A stretch of DNA of 64,000 bases from NCBI RefSeq assembly GCF_023614235.1, contig NZ_CP094264.1:2108001-2172000 (forward strand). Direction: 5' to 3'. Position numbers and translations under genes: made by a program. Shown piece by piece: positions 46,903 to 55,705 of the stretch. Each line of letters starts with the position of its first letter. Position 1 is the stretch's first letter. The DNA comes from Streptomyces sp. MRC013. GTDB taxonomy: Bacteria; Actinomycetota; Actinomycetes; Streptomycetales; Streptomycetaceae. A model generated the notes under the pieces. The model worked only from the letters and a program-made list of their open reading frames with translations, was not told the origin of the DNA and made no database searches.

Positions 46903-47487
46903 TCAGCCCTCGGGAGCCGCCCGGCGGCGCTTGGCGTAGGCGACGGTCAGCACGCCCAGCAGCGGCCCCCAGAGGACCAGCGGCGCGTAGCAGAGGTAGA
47001 ACCACGCGGCCTCCCAGCCCCCGGCCCTGCCCGGGTAGTCGGACGGCACCTCGCCGCCCCGGATCGTCACGTCCATGACCTCGGTGACCGGGACCGCCAC
47101 GGTCCACAGGAGGGTGAGGACCATGGCCTCGGCGGCGGCGGGTACGACGGCCGCCCCCACCGGGACCCGGCGGCCGCGCAGGAAGGGGACCCAGCGCGGG
47201 AACACCTCGCCCCAGCGGGCGACCAGCCCGACCGCGGTGAACGCGAGGACCTCGGACACGACCGACAGCAGGACGACGTACGCACACTCGCCGGGCGAGA
47301 CCCCGTAGGAGAACGCGGCGGGGAGCCGCCAGACGCTGGACGGCAGGACCGTGAACGGCACGGCGTACGCGATGAGCCGCGTCCGCCGGGACACCCCGTC
47401 GACGGGCCGGTGGGCCGCCCGCCACGCGGCGCGGAACCGCCCCGGGCGGGCGGAGGCGGGTTCCTCCGCGCGAAAGGTCGTCCGCAT
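46903..47487 (-). CDS. Integral membrane protein, unknown function
   Basis: 194 residues with about four hydrophobic stretches: RLIAYAVPFTVLPSSVW, YVVLLSVVSEVLAFTAVGLV, VVPAAAEAMVLTLLWTVAV and WFYLCYAPLVLWGPLLGVL. A Cys/Glu pair (GECAYV, VVSEV) sits within helices. N- and C-termini are basic. No family recognised. ATG at 47487 has GAGGAGC at 7 bases. Found next to hemD on the same strand but separated by 371 bp. Confidence 0.7.
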   Translation of the reverse strand: MRTTFRAEEPASARPGRFRAAWRAAHRPVDGVSRRTRLIAYAVPFTVLPSSVWRLPAAFSYGVSPGECAYVVLLSVVSEVLAFTAVGLVARWGEVFPRWVPFLRGRRVPVGAAVVPAAAEAMVLTLLWTVAVPVTEVMDVTIRGGEVPSDYPGRAGGWEAAWFYLCYAPLVLWGPLLGVLTVAYAKRRRAAPEG

Positions 47488-47858
47488 ACGTGCTCCTCGG
47501 CTCCGGCGGGCCGCCGGCCGGCCCCCTCGACACGAAGGTCGCAGGTGGAGGGGCGGCCGGGCATCGGCCCGCGGGCCACCCGGCTCCGCCGCGCGGCCGA
47601 CCCGGCGGTGCTACCGCAGGCGGACCCCGGCCCGGAGCGGTGCGCGCGGCTCCTCGACCGGCAGCAGCCCGTACGGGGCCGCGCCTCCGGGCGCCGGCCC
47701 TCCTCGGGGCCCCGCGGGGCCGGTCCGCGCCGGCCCTCCCGGGACGACGGCTCCCGCCCGTGGCCCCCGGCCGCACGCCGACGGGGCGGAGGCGCACCCA
47801 CCGGGTGCCCCTCCGCCCCGCCACCGGTCGGGAACCGGCCCCGTCGGGCCGGGAGCGG
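47488..47858. other. Intergenic, right edge of the presumed block
   Basis: 371 bp between hemD's stop and the membrane protein gene start. Dominated by GC-rich low-complexity sequence; no gene, RNA or attachment-site repeat is evident. Confidence 0.4.
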
Positions 47859-49529
47859 TCAGGTCGTCGTCGTCCGTCTGCGCCGCGCCCCCGGGCGCCG
47901 CTCGGAGGGCCGGGTGACCGGGCCTCCCGCCTCCAGCGCCGCCGCGCGGCGCTTCGCGCCGAACTCCGCCAGGGCCTCCGCCAGCTTCGTCACCGACGGC
48001 TCCGGCGACAGCACGTCCACCCGCAGGCCGTGCTCCTCCGCCGTCTTCGCGGTCGCCGGGCCGATGCAGGCGATCACGGTCACGTTGTGCGGCTTGCCCG
48101 CGATGCCGACGAGGTTCCGCACCGTCGACGACGACGTGAACATCACCGCGTCGAAACCGCCGCCCTTGATCGCCTCGCGGGTCTCCGCCGGCGGCGGCGA
48201 CGCGCGCACGGTCCGGTACGCCGTGACGTCGTCGACCTCCCAGCCCAGCTCGATCAGCCCGGCCACCAACGTCTCCGTCGCGATGTCGGCGCGCGGCAGG
48301 AACACCCGGTCGATCGGGTCGAAGACCGGGTCGTACGGCGGCCAGTCCTCCAGCAGCCCCGCCGCGGACTGCTCCCCGCTGGGCACCAGGTCCGGCTTGA
48401 CGCCGAAGTCGACCAGGGCCTTCGCGGTCTGCTCGCCCACCGCCGCGACCTTGATCCCGGCGAAGGCGCGGGCGTCGAGCCCGTACTCCTCGAACTTCTC
48501 GCGGACGGCCTTCACGGCGTTCACCGAGGTGAAGGCGATCCACTCGTAGCGGCCCGTGACCAGGCCCTTGACCGCGCGCTCCATCTGCTGCGGGGTGCGC
48601 GGCGGCTCGACGGCGATGGTCGGGACCTCGCTGGGCACGGCACCGTACGACCTGAGCTGGTCGGAGAGCGAGGCCGCCTGCTCCTTGGTGCGCGGGACGA
48701 GGACCTTCCAGCCGAACAGCGGCTTGGACTCGAACCACGCGAGCTGGTCGCGCTGGGCGGCGGCGCTGTGCTCACCGACCACGGCTATGACCGGCTGGTG
48801 GCCCTGCGGGGAGGGCAGCACCTTCGCCTGCTTCAGCGTCTGCGCGATCGAGCCGAGCGTCGCCGTCCACGTCCGCTGCCGGGTGGTCGTGCCGGCGACG
48901 GTGACCGTCAGCGGCGTGTCCGGCTTGCGGCCCGCCGTGACCAGCTCGCCGGCGGCGGAGGCGACGGAGTCCAGCGTCGTGGAGACCACCACCGTGCCGT
49001 CGGACGCGCCGACCTCGGCCCAGCAGCGGGCGCTCGCGGTGCGGGCGTCCACGAACCGGACGTCCGCGCCCCGGGAGTCGCGCAGCGGGACGCCGGCGTA
49101 CGCGGGCACGCCGACCGCGGTGGCGATGCCGGGCACCACCTCGAAGGGGATGCCGGCGGCGGCGCAGGCGAGCATCTCGGCGCCCGCGTCGCCGTCGAGG
49201 CCCGGGTCGCCGCTCAGCGCACGCACCACCCGCTTGCCGCCCCGCGCCGCCTCCATGACAAGATTGGCGGCGTCCCTCAACACCGGGACTCCGGCGGTCA
49301 TTGACGCCTCGTCGACAACCGTCAGCTCGGGCGTGCTCACACCCGCCCGCGCGTGGCCGCGTACGACGTCGAGCACATCGGGTTCGGCGATCAGTACGTC
49401 CGCGCCCGCCAGCGCCTCGACGGCGCGCAGAGTCAGCAGCCCCGGATCCCCGGGTCCGGCGCCGAGGAAGGTGACGTGCCCGCACGCGGAGAACGCCGAG
49501 GAGGCCTTGGATGCAGTGATGGGGCTCAA
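47859..49529 (-). CDS. hemD: Uroporphyrinogen-III C-methyltransferase / synthase fusion
   Basis: Bifunctional 556-residue enzyme. The N-terminal SUMT-like domain (20-250) has GAGPGDPGLLTLRA and GDPGLDGDAGAEM motifs. The C-terminal HemD domain (270-520) has VLVPRTKEQAASLSDQLRSYGA, IAFTSVNAVKAVRE and FTSSSTVRNLV. Together they cyclise hydroxymethylbilane to uroporphyrinogen III and likely methylate it toward precorrin-2. The fusion is normal in actinobacteria. TTG start at 49529 overlaps the hemC stop by 4 nt and has GGGGGAG upstream. Last gene of the rex operon. Confidence 0.94.
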   Translation of the reverse strand: MSPITASKASSAFSACGHVTFLGAGPGDPGLLTLRAVEALAGADVLIAEPDVLDVVRGHARAGVSTPELTVVDEASMTAGVPVLRDAANLVMEAARGGKRVVRALSGDPGLDGDAGAEMLACAAAGIPFEVVPGIATAVGVPAYAGVPLRDSRGADVRFVDARTASARCWAEVGASDGTVVVSTTLDSVASAAGELVTAGRKPDTPLTVTVAGTTTRQRTWTATLGSIAQTLKQAKVLPSPQGHQPVIAVVGEHSAAAQRDQLAWFESKPLFGWKVLVPRTKEQAASLSDQLRSYGAVPSEVPTIAVEPPRTPQQMERAVKGLVTGRYEWIAFTSVNAVKAVREKFEEYGLDARAFAGIKVAAVGEQTAKALVDFGVKPDLVPSGEQSAAGLLEDWPPYDPVFDPIDRVFLPRADIATETLVAGLIELGWEVDDVTAYRTVRASPPPAETREAIKGGGFDAVMFTSSSTVRNLVGIAGKPHNVTVIACIGPATAKTAEEHGLRVDVLSPEPSVTKLAEALAEFGAKRRAAALEAGGPVTRPSERRPGARRRRTTTT

Positions 49530-50518
49530 AGTGCTCGCTCCCCCATAAGACCGGCCGCGCCCTTGGCGAGCATCTCGTCCGCGAGTTCGCGGCCGAGGGC
49601 CACCGCGTCGTGGTGCGACGTGGGTACGGGACCGGTGGTGGACAACTGCACCAGCGTGGAGCCGTCGGTGGTGCCGACGACGCCGCGCAGGCGCATCTCA
49701 TGAACATCCTGGTCGCCGGCCGGCAGGTCGGCGAGCGCGCCCACGGGGGCGGAGCAGCCGGCCTCCAGGGCGGCGAGCAGGGACCGCTCGGCGGTCACGG
49801 CCGCGCGGGTGCGCGCGTCGTCGAGCAGGGCGAGCGCGGCGACGAGGTCGTCGTCGCCGGCCGGGCACTCGACCGCCAGGGCGCCCTGGCCCGGGGCGGG
49901 CAGGACGGTGTCGACCGGCAGGAACTCGGTGACCTCGTCGATCCGGCCGAGACGGCTGAGGCCCGCCGCGGCCAGGACGACCGCGTCGAGCTCGCCGCCG
50001 TGGACGTAGCCGACGCGGGTGTCGACGTTCCCCCGGATCGGGACGGTCTCGATGCGCAGGCCGTGGTCGCGGGCGTACGCGTTGAGCTGCGCCATGCGCC
50101 GCGGCGAGCCGGTGCCGACGCGGGCCGTGCCGCCGCGGGCGGACGCGGCCAGCTCGGCCAGCGGGAGCCCGTCGCGGGCGACGAGCACGTCGCGCGGGTC
50201 CTCGCGGACCGGGACCGCGGCGAGCACGAGGCCCTCGTGCCGCGCGGTCGGCAGGTCCTTGAGGGAGTGGACGGCGAAGTCCACCTCGCCGGCGAGCAAC
50301 GCGTCGCGCAGCGCGGCGACGAAGACGCCCGTGCCGCCGATCTGCGCGAGGTGCTCGCGGGAGGTGTCCCCGTACGTGGTGATCTCGACGAGCTCCACGG
50401 AGCGGCCGGTCAGCCGGCGGACGGCGTCCGCGACGTGCCCGGACTGGGCCATGGCGAGCTTGCTGCGCCTGGTTCCCAGCCTCAGTGCCCTCTGGGTGCT
50501 CTGGGCCCTCTCGGTCAT
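49526..50518 (-). CDS. hemC: Porphobilinogen deaminase (hydroxymethylbilane synthase)
   Basis: 330 residues. Joins four porphobilinogens to hydroxymethylbilane. Domain signatures LRLGTRRSKLAMAQSGHV, VDFAVHSLKDLPT, TGSPRRMAQL and RGNVDTRV are all present. The dipyrromethane cofactor cysteine is in ALEAGCSAPVGA. Middle gene of rex-hemA-hemC-hemD; ATG overlaps the hemA stop (ATGA), its stop overlaps hemD. Confidence 0.96.
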   Translation of the reverse strand: MTERAQSTQRALRLGTRRSKLAMAQSGHVADAVRRLTGRSVELVEITTYGDTSREHLAQIGGTGVFVAALRDALLAGEVDFAVHSLKDLPTARHEGLVLAAVPVREDPRDVLVARDGLPLAELAASARGGTARVGTGSPRRMAQLNAYARDHGLRIETVPIRGNVDTRVGYVHGGELDAVVLAAAGLSRLGRIDEVTEFLPVDTVLPAPGQGALAVECPAGDDDLVAALALLDDARTRAAVTAERSLLAALEAGCSAPVGALADLPAGDQDVHEMRLRGVVGTTDGSTLVQLSTTGPVPTSHHDAVALGRELADEMLAKGAAGLMGERAL

Positions 50519-51867
50519 ACTCGCCCTCGGTTCACGTCGGCGTCGGTCAGGTCGGCCCGCGAGACGGCGGCGACCGTCTCCGGGTCGAGGTCGAAGAGCG
50601 TGCGCAGCGCGTCGGCGTACCCGGCGCCGCCGGGCTCGCTGGCGAGCTGCTTCACGCGCACGGTCGGCGCGTGCAGCAGCTTGTCGACGACGCGGCGCAC
50701 CGTCTGGGTGATCTCGGCGCGCTGCTTGCCGTCGAGGCCGGGCAGGCGCCCCTCCAGGCGGGCCACCTCGGTCGCCACCACGTCGGCGGCCATCGCGCGC
50801 AGGGCGACGACGGTCGGGGTGATGTGCGCGGCGCGCTGGGCGGCGCCGAAGGCGGCGACCTCGTCGGAGACGATGCCGCGGACCCGGCCGACGTCGGCGG
50901 CCATGGGCGCGTCGGCGGACGCCTCGGCGAGGGTCTCGATGTCGACGAGGCGGACGTTGTCCATGCGGTGCACCGCGGCGTCGACGTCGCGGGGCATGGC
51001 CAGGTCGAGCAGGGCCAGCGGGGCCGTGCGGCCCGCCGCGGCGGTCTCGACGGCCGCGGCGGTGAGGACGAGGCCGGTCGCCCCCGTGCAGGAGACGGCC
51101 AGGTCGGCGCGGGCCAGCTCGCGGCCGACGTCGGCCATGCGGACGGCGCGGGCGGCGACGCCCGTGCCGCCGGGTTCGGCGAGCGCCCGGGCGAGGCGCT
51201 CGGCGCGCTCGACGGTGCGGTTGGCGACGACGACCTCGCCGGCGCCGACCCGGGCGAGGGTCGCCGCGGCCAGCGACGACATGGAGCCGGCGCCGATGAC
51301 GAGGGCGCGCTTGCCCCCCGCCCAGGCCGGCACGGGCTCCCCGGCGGCGAGCTGCTCCAGGCCGAAGGTCACCAGGGACTGCCCGGCCCGGTCGATGCCG
51401 GTCTCGCTGTGGGCGCGCTTGCCGACCCGCAGGGCCTGCTGGAACAGGTCGTTCAGCAGCCGGCCCGCGGTGTGCAGCTCCTGGGCGCGCGCGAGGGCGT
51501 CCTTGATCTGGCCGAGGATCTGGCCCTCGCCGACGACCATTGAGTCCAGGCCGCAGGCGACGGAGAACAGGTGGTGGACGGCCCGGTCCTCGTAGTGGAC
51601 GTACAGGAAGGGCGTGAGCTCCTCCAGGCCGAGGCCGCTGTGCTCGGCGAGCAGCGTGGACAGCTCGGCGACGCCGGCGTGGAACTTGTCCACGTCGGCG
51701 TAGAGCTCGATGCGGTTGCAGGTGGCCAGGACGGCGGCCTCGGCGGCCGGCTCGGCGGCGAGGGCCTCCTGGAGCAGCTTGTTCTGCGTGCCGGAGTCCA
51801 GGGAGGCCCGCTCCAGCACGCTGACGGGGGCGCTGCGGTGGCTGAGGCCGACGACGAGGAGGCTCAT
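50515..51867 (-). CDS. hemA: Glutamyl-tRNA reductase
   Basis: 450 residues. Reduces glutamyl-tRNA with NADPH to glutamate-1-semialdehyde, the first step of C5 haem synthesis. The catalytic Cys is in VLATCNRIELYA near 50, with VVGLSHRSAPVSVLER at the start, GEGQILGQIKDAL, and a Rossmann motif in LVIGAGSMSSLAAATLAR. The helical dimer domain ends the protein. Expression should drop when NADH is low because it sits in the rex operon. ATG overlaps rex stop (ATGA). Confidence 0.96.
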   Translation of the reverse strand: MSLLVVGLSHRSAPVSVLERASLDSGTQNKLLQEALAAEPAAEAAVLATCNRIELYADVDKFHAGVAELSTLLAEHSGLGLEELTPFLYVHYEDRAVHHLFSVACGLDSMVVGEGQILGQIKDALARAQELHTAGRLLNDLFQQALRVGKRAHSETGIDRAGQSLVTFGLEQLAAGEPVPAWAGGKRALVIGAGSMSSLAAATLARVGAGEVVVANRTVERAERLARALAEPGGTGVAARAVRMADVGRELARADLAVSCTGATGLVLTAAAVETAAAGRTAPLALLDLAMPRDVDAAVHRMDNVRLVDIETLAEASADAPMAADVGRVRGIVSDEVAAFGAAQRAAHITPTVVALRAMAADVVATEVARLEGRLPGLDGKQRAEITQTVRRVVDKLLHAPTVRVKQLASEPGGAGYADALRTLFDLDPETVAAVSRADLTDADVNRGRV

Positions 51868-52679
51868 GCCGGCATCACGGCGGGGACGTCCCCGTCCGTT
51901 CCCTCGTGGCCCGCGGCCGCGGGGGCGGCCTGCGGGGCGGCGGACGCGACGGAGGGGGCGGCGCCCACGGCGGCGGACGGCAGGCCGGCCTCGCCGACGC
52001 CGACGACGGCGCCGTCCTCACCGGCCTTGCGCTGCTCGTGGAAGGCGAGGATCTGGAGTTCGATCGACAGGTCGACCTTGCGCACGTCGACGCCGTCCGG
52101 GACGGACAGGACGGTCGGCGCGAAGTTCAGGATGGACGTCACCCCGGCGGCGACGAGCCGGTCGCAGACCTGCTGGGCGGCGCCGGCGGGCGTGGCGATG
52201 ACGCCGATCGAGACGCCGTTCTCCTCGACGATCCGCTCGAGGTCGTCGATGTGCTGGACGGGGATGCCGGCGACGGGCCTGCCGACCATCGACGGGTCGG
52301 CGTCGATCAGCGCGGCCACCCGGAAGCCGCGGGAGGCGAAGCCGCCGTAGTTGGCGAGGGCCGCGCCGAGGTTGCCGATGCCGACCATGACGATCGGCCA
52401 GTCCTGGGTCAGGCCCAGTTCGCGGGAGATCTGGTACACGAGGTACTCGACGTCGTAGCCCACGCCGCGCGTGCCGTAGGAGCCGAGGTAGCTGAAGTCC
52501 TTGCGCAGCTTGGCGGAGTTGACCCCGGCCGCCGCGGCGAGCTCCTCGGACGAGACCGTGGGCACGGAGCGCTCCGACAGCGTGGTGAGCGCCCGCAGGT
52601 ACAGCGGGAGGCGGGCGACGGTGGCCTCGGGGATGCCTCGGCTGCGGGTCGCCGGTCGGTGGGTTCGGCCAGTTGCCAC
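51864..52679 (-). CDS. rex: Redox-sensing repressor Rex
   Basis: 271-residue NADH/NAD+-sensing repressor. The N-terminal winged helix (20-90) includes ATVARLPLYLRAL and LAAAAGVNSAKLRKDFSYLG. The Rossmann domain has VMVGIGNLGAALAN with GIGNLG at 100-105. The last 50 residues are an Ala/Pro tail. Streptomyces Rex is displaced from DNA by NADH. GTG at 52679 has CAGGAG at 5 bases. A Rex operator is at 52753, so it represses its own operon, including hemACD. Confidence 0.97.
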   Translation of the reverse strand: MATGRTHRPATRSRGIPEATVARLPLYLRALTTLSERSVPTVSSEELAAAAGVNSAKLRKDFSYLGSYGTRGVGYDVEYLVYQISRELGLTQDWPIVMVGIGNLGAALANYGGFASRGFRVAALIDADPSMVGRPVAGIPVQHIDDLERIVEENGVSIGVIATPAGAAQQVCDRLVAAGVTSILNFAPTVLSVPDGVDVRKVDLSIELQILAFHEQRKAGEDGAVVGVGEAGLPSAAVGAAPSVASAAPQAAPAAAGHEGTDGDVPAVMPA

Positions 52680-52752
52680 GGTGCTCCTGCGGGATGAGCG
52701 GGGCTGCGGGCGGCCCCTCCCGAGACCGCCCCGTCGAAAGCAGGCTATGTCT

Positions 52753-52770
52753 TTGTGAACGCGTGCACAA
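52753..52770 (-). promoter_or_regulatory. Rex operator (ROP) of the rex-hemACD operon
   Basis: TTGTGAACGCGTGCACAA fits the Rex consensus TTGTGAA-N4-TTCACAA with one mismatch in the right half. Lies about 75 bp upstream of the rex start, the usual autoregulatory position in Streptomyces. Confidence 0.85.
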
Positions 52771-53003
52771 AGATGATGTCCGCTTTGTCCATGCAAAGTG
52801 ATCGGGGTCACGCGTCCTCTTCGCGCCACCGTGGAACCAAGGGGAAGCTCGACGCGTTCGATCTTCGAATAGGGCAAAGCCGTGCACACTCCCTGCGGTG
52901 ACGCCCCCGAAACCGAACAAAAAACACCCGATGGTAACCGTCTTCGGCCACCGCCGCCGCCGGGCGCCGACGGCCCCCGCTCCCGGCCCCGGCCGGCCCG
53001 CGC
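52771..53003. other. rex promoter upstream region
   Basis: About 230 bp between the Rex operator and the stop of the glutaredoxin-like gene. It is less GC-rich around 52780-52900. A second TTTGTCCATGCAAAG near 52792 looks like a degenerate ROP half-pair. Confidence 0.4.
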
Positions 53004-53273
53004 TCAGCCCAGCAGCGCCGCCCGCAGCCGCCCCGGGTCCACCCGCCAGAAGGTGTGCTGCTCCCCGTCGACCAGCACGACGGGGATCTGCTCCCAGTAG
53101 GCCCGGTGCAGCTCCTCGTCCCGGGTGACGTCCCTCTCCTCCCACGCGGCGCCCGTCTCCGCGCAGACGCGCTCGACCACCTCGCGCGCGTCGTCGCACA
53201 GGTGGCACCCGGGCTTCCCGATGAGCGTCACGGTCCGCGGACCGGCCGCCCCCTTCCTCGCACGTCCGAACAT
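53004..53273 (-). CDS. Glutaredoxin-like protein
   Basis: 89 residues, thioredoxin fold of the glutaredoxin-like DUF836 type. VTLIGKPGCHLCDDAREVV holds the CHLC redox pair near 23-26; later EQIPVVLVDGEQ has the cis-proline IPVV. It would reduce disulfides or act as a redox relay in the cytosol. Start ATG 53273 lacks a strong ribosome site. Located upstream of rex on the same strand in the same order as in other Streptomyces. Confidence 0.85.
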   Translation of the reverse strand: MFGRARKGAAGPRTVTLIGKPGCHLCDDAREVVERVCAETGAAWEERDVTRDEELHRAYWEQIPVVLVDGEQHTFWRVDPGRLRAALLG

Positions 53274-53397
53274 GCACCCATTGTCCGCCCCGGGCGCACC
53301 GCTTCACACCTTCGCCGCCGGGGGTTCACACGACGGCATCCCACGAGTCGGGCGATGGCGAACACTCTGGCTATGCTCACGCCATGGCCGCACTCGC

Positions 53398-54315
53398 ATG
53401 GCTCTCCCCCGCAGGCGCCCCGCCACCGCGCGCAGCGTGCTGGCCGGCGAGGCCGCCGCGGAGGCGGCGCGCAAGACCTCCCGGCAGCTGGAGCTCCTGG
53501 ACCGGGCGCTGGCGGAGCCGGCGGCCGAGTTCCCGGTGCGCGGCGACGTCCGCGCGGCCGCCTTCTTCGACCTGGACAACACCGTCATGCAGGGCGCCGC
53601 CCTCTTCCACTTCGGCCGCGGCCTCTACAAGCGGAAGTTCTTCCAGCGCCGCGAGCTGGCCCGGTTCGCCTGGCAGCAGGCGTGGTTCCGGCTGGCCGGC
53701 GTCGAGGACCCGGAGCACATGCAGGACGCCCGCGAGAGCGCCCTGTCGATCGTGAAGGGCCACCGCGTCTCCGAGCTGGCGGCCATCGGCGAGGAGATCT
53801 ACGACGAGTACATGGCCGGCCGGATCTGGCCCGGCACCCGCGCCCTCGCCCAGGCCCACCTGGACGCCGGGCAGAAGGTGTGGCTCGTCACGGCGGCGCC
53901 CGTGGAGACGGCGACGATCATCGCCCGGCGGCTCGGGCTGACCGGCGCGCTGGGCACGGTCGCCGAGTCGATCGACGGCGTGTACACGGGCCGCCTGGTC
54001 GGCGAGCCGCTGCACGGCCCGGCCAAGGCGGAGGCCGTACGGGCCCTGGCCGCCGCCGAGGGGCTGGACCTGGACCGCTGCGCGGCGTACAGCGACTCGC
54101 ACAACGACATCCCGATGCTGTCGCTGGTCGGCCACCCGTACGCGATCAACCCGGACGCGAAGCTGCGCCGGTACGCCAAGGACCGCGAGTGGCGGCTGCG
54201 CGACTACCGGACGGGCCGCAAGGCCGCGAAGGTCGGCCTCCCCGCCGCGGCGGGCGTGGGCGCGCTGGCCGGCGGCACCGCCGCCGCCGTGGCCCTGCAC
54301 CGCCGCCGCCGCTGA
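53398..54315 (+). CDS. HAD-IB family phosphatase
   Basis: 305 residues of the HAD superfamily subfamily IB, SerB-like. Motif I is AAFFDLDNTVMQGAAL, motif II lies in VWLVTAAPVETA, and motif III/IV in CAAYSDSHNDIPMLSLVG. A Gly/Ala-rich hydrophobic C-terminal segment (LPAAAGVGALAGGTAAAVAL) ending in RRRR suggests a tail anchor. Related Streptomyces genes sit upstream of bldN. Substrate could be a phospho-serine-like or lysophospholipid-type ester. ATG at 53398 is the first in this frame. Confidence 0.85.
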   Translation: MALPRRRPATARSVLAGEAAAEAARKTSRQLELLDRALAEPAAEFPVRGDVRAAAFFDLDNTVMQGAALFHFGRGLYKRKFFQRRELARFAWQQAWFRLAGVEDPEHMQDARESALSIVKGHRVSELAAIGEEIYDEYMAGRIWPGTRALAQAHLDAGQKVWLVTAAPVETATIIARRLGLTGALGTVAESIDGVYTGRLVGEPLHGPAKAEAVRALAAAEGLDLDRCAAYSDSHNDIPMLSLVGHPYAINPDAKLRRYAKDREWRLRDYRTGRKAAKVGLPAAAGVGALAGGTAAAVALHRRRR

Positions 54316-54670
54316 CCGCGGGGCCGGCCCGCCCGCGCCGGGCCGGGGCGCGCCGGAGCGCGGAGGGCGCCATTCCACGGGTCATACCCCCCGCACGCGC
54401 CCACCAGTCGCACCTACCGCGCTCGACCACAACAGAGCATCGGGTAAACAAAAACCGAACTAAATAAACAAGAAAACGGTCACCAGGTGTGACCTATTGC
54501 ATCTCTCGGCTGTAACAAAAGCGACTGAATCGACGATTTGAGCAACTCGGTGTAGCGCTCCCTGCACGAAGCGTTATTCTCCTGAGACGCACTCGGAACC
54601 CCCACACGTCGTCACGACGGGTGAAAGGTCCCGCACTGCACGTGATGGAAGCTCTGCCTCTGGGAGTCCC
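54316..54670. other. bldN upstream region
   Basis: 355 bp between the HAD-IB gene and bldN. From about 54430 to 54545 it is much lower in GC than the surroundings, typical of a promoter. It holds the BldD-like box and no small gene. Confidence 0.5.
54479..54493. promoter_or_regulatory. BldD-box-like palindrome upstream of bldN
   Basis: GTCACCAGGTGTGAC, a 5-bp inverted repeat with 5-nt spacer, fits the BldD consensus TnACnCwGnGTnA at seven of nine fixed positions. bldN is a known BldD target in S. coelicolor. It lies about 180 bp upstream of the bldN start, in a region with lowered GC. Confidence 0.55.
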
Positions 54671-55453
54671 GTGTACCCATACGTCGGGGTTGACGCCTCG
54701 GGCCTGGCTGCGCTGCGCACGATGGTCCTCGGCCACCTGCGCGGCTTCGTCCCCACCGCGTACGCCGTCCCCGCCCTCTCCGCACCGGCCCCCGCCGGCT
54801 CCTGCTACGCCCTGGCCGACGGCGGCGCCGCGGTCGTCGCCAGAAGGGGCGGGCGCAGCGGCGCCGGCGCCTCGACCACCGCGCGCCGGCCCACCGCCGA
54901 CAGCGACGGCGGACGCATGATGGAGCTGGTCGAGCGCGCCCAGGCCGGCGAGGCCGAGGCCTTCGGCCGCCTCTACGACCAGTACAGCGACACCGTCTAC
55001 CGCTACATCTACTACCGCGTCGGCGGCAAGGCGACCGCCGAGGACCTGACCAGCGAGACCTTCCTGCGCGCCCTGCGCCGCATCTCCACGTTCACCTGGC
55101 AGGGCCGCGACTTCGGCGCCTGGCTGGTCACGATCGCGCGCAACCTGGTCGCCGACCACTTCAAGTCGAGCAGGTTCAGGCTGGAGGTGACCACGGGCGA
55201 AATGCTCGACGCCAACGAGGTCGAGCGCAGCCCCGAGGACTCCGTCCTGGAGTCCCTCTCCAACGCCACCCTCCTCGAAGCCGTCCGCAAGCTCAACCCC
55301 CAGCAGCAGGAGTGCGTCACGCTCCGCTTCCTGCACGGCCTGTCCGTCGCCGAGACCGCGCGCGTGATGGGCAAGAACGAAGGGGCCATCAAGACCCTCC
55401 AGTACCGCGCCGTGCGCACGCTCGCCCGGCTGCTCCCCGAAGACGCCCGCTGA
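54671..55453 (+). CDS. bldN: Developmental ECF sigma factor BldN (pro-sigma)
   Basis: 260 residues. A long N-terminal extension (1-83: VGVDASGLAALRTMVLGHLR and a low-complexity stretch) precedes sigma region 2 from about 84 (ELVERAQAGEAEAFGRLYDQ, GKATAEDLTSETFLRALRRI). Region 4 follows from about 205 (AVRKLNPQQQECVTLRF, LSVAETARVMGKNEGAIKTL). In S. coelicolor the product is made as an inactive precursor cleaved to mature BldN, which drives bldM and chaplin/rodlin genes for aerial hyphae. GTG at 54671 with GGGAG. Followed by its anti-sigma gene. Confidence 0.95.
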   Translation: MYPYVGVDASGLAALRTMVLGHLRGFVPTAYAVPALSAPAPAGSCYALADGGAAVVARRGGRSGAGASTTARRPTADSDGGRMMELVERAQAGEAEAFGRLYDQYSDTVYRYIYYRVGGKATAEDLTSETFLRALRRISTFTWQGRDFGAWLVTIARNLVADHFKSSRFRLEVTTGEMLDANEVERSPEDSVLESLSNATLLEAVRKLNPQQQECVTLRFLHGLSVAETARVMGKNEGAIKTLQYRAVRTLARLLPEDAR

Positions 55454-55546
55454 CCCCCCGGGCCCCGTCCCGGGCCCGGCCCTCCCCTCCCTCCGAACCC
55501 GCCCCGGTGGCCACCTCATGACGCGCTGGTCCGATCATCTTCCGTC

Positions 55547-55575
55547 CGTAACCCATGTGCCGCGACGCTCGTTGT
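55547..55575 (+). promoter_or_regulatory. Candidate BldN-dependent promoter of rsbN
   Basis: -35 CGTAAC (55547-55552) and -10 CGTTGT (55570-55575) with a 17-bp spacer, close to the BldN consensus as I recall it (CGTAAC and CGTTGA). It lies in the bldN-rsbN gap, 130 bp before the rsbN start, and would form a sigma/anti-sigma feedback loop. Confidence 0.6.
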
Positions 55576-55705
55576 GCGGGCTGCAGGCTCCCTCTGGTCG
55601 CGCCCCGTCCACAGCCACCCACCCCTTCGTGTGGATGTGTCCGGCGTGTGCAACCTTCCGGATCCCCTGGGGAGTCGACCGTCATGACGAGAGGAGGTGC
55701 CGCCA

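Noticed and set aside
46810..48549. Large plus-strand open frame opposite the membrane protein and hemD genes
   Set aside because: Arg/Pro/Gly-rich shadow frame; hemD on the other strand is well supported.
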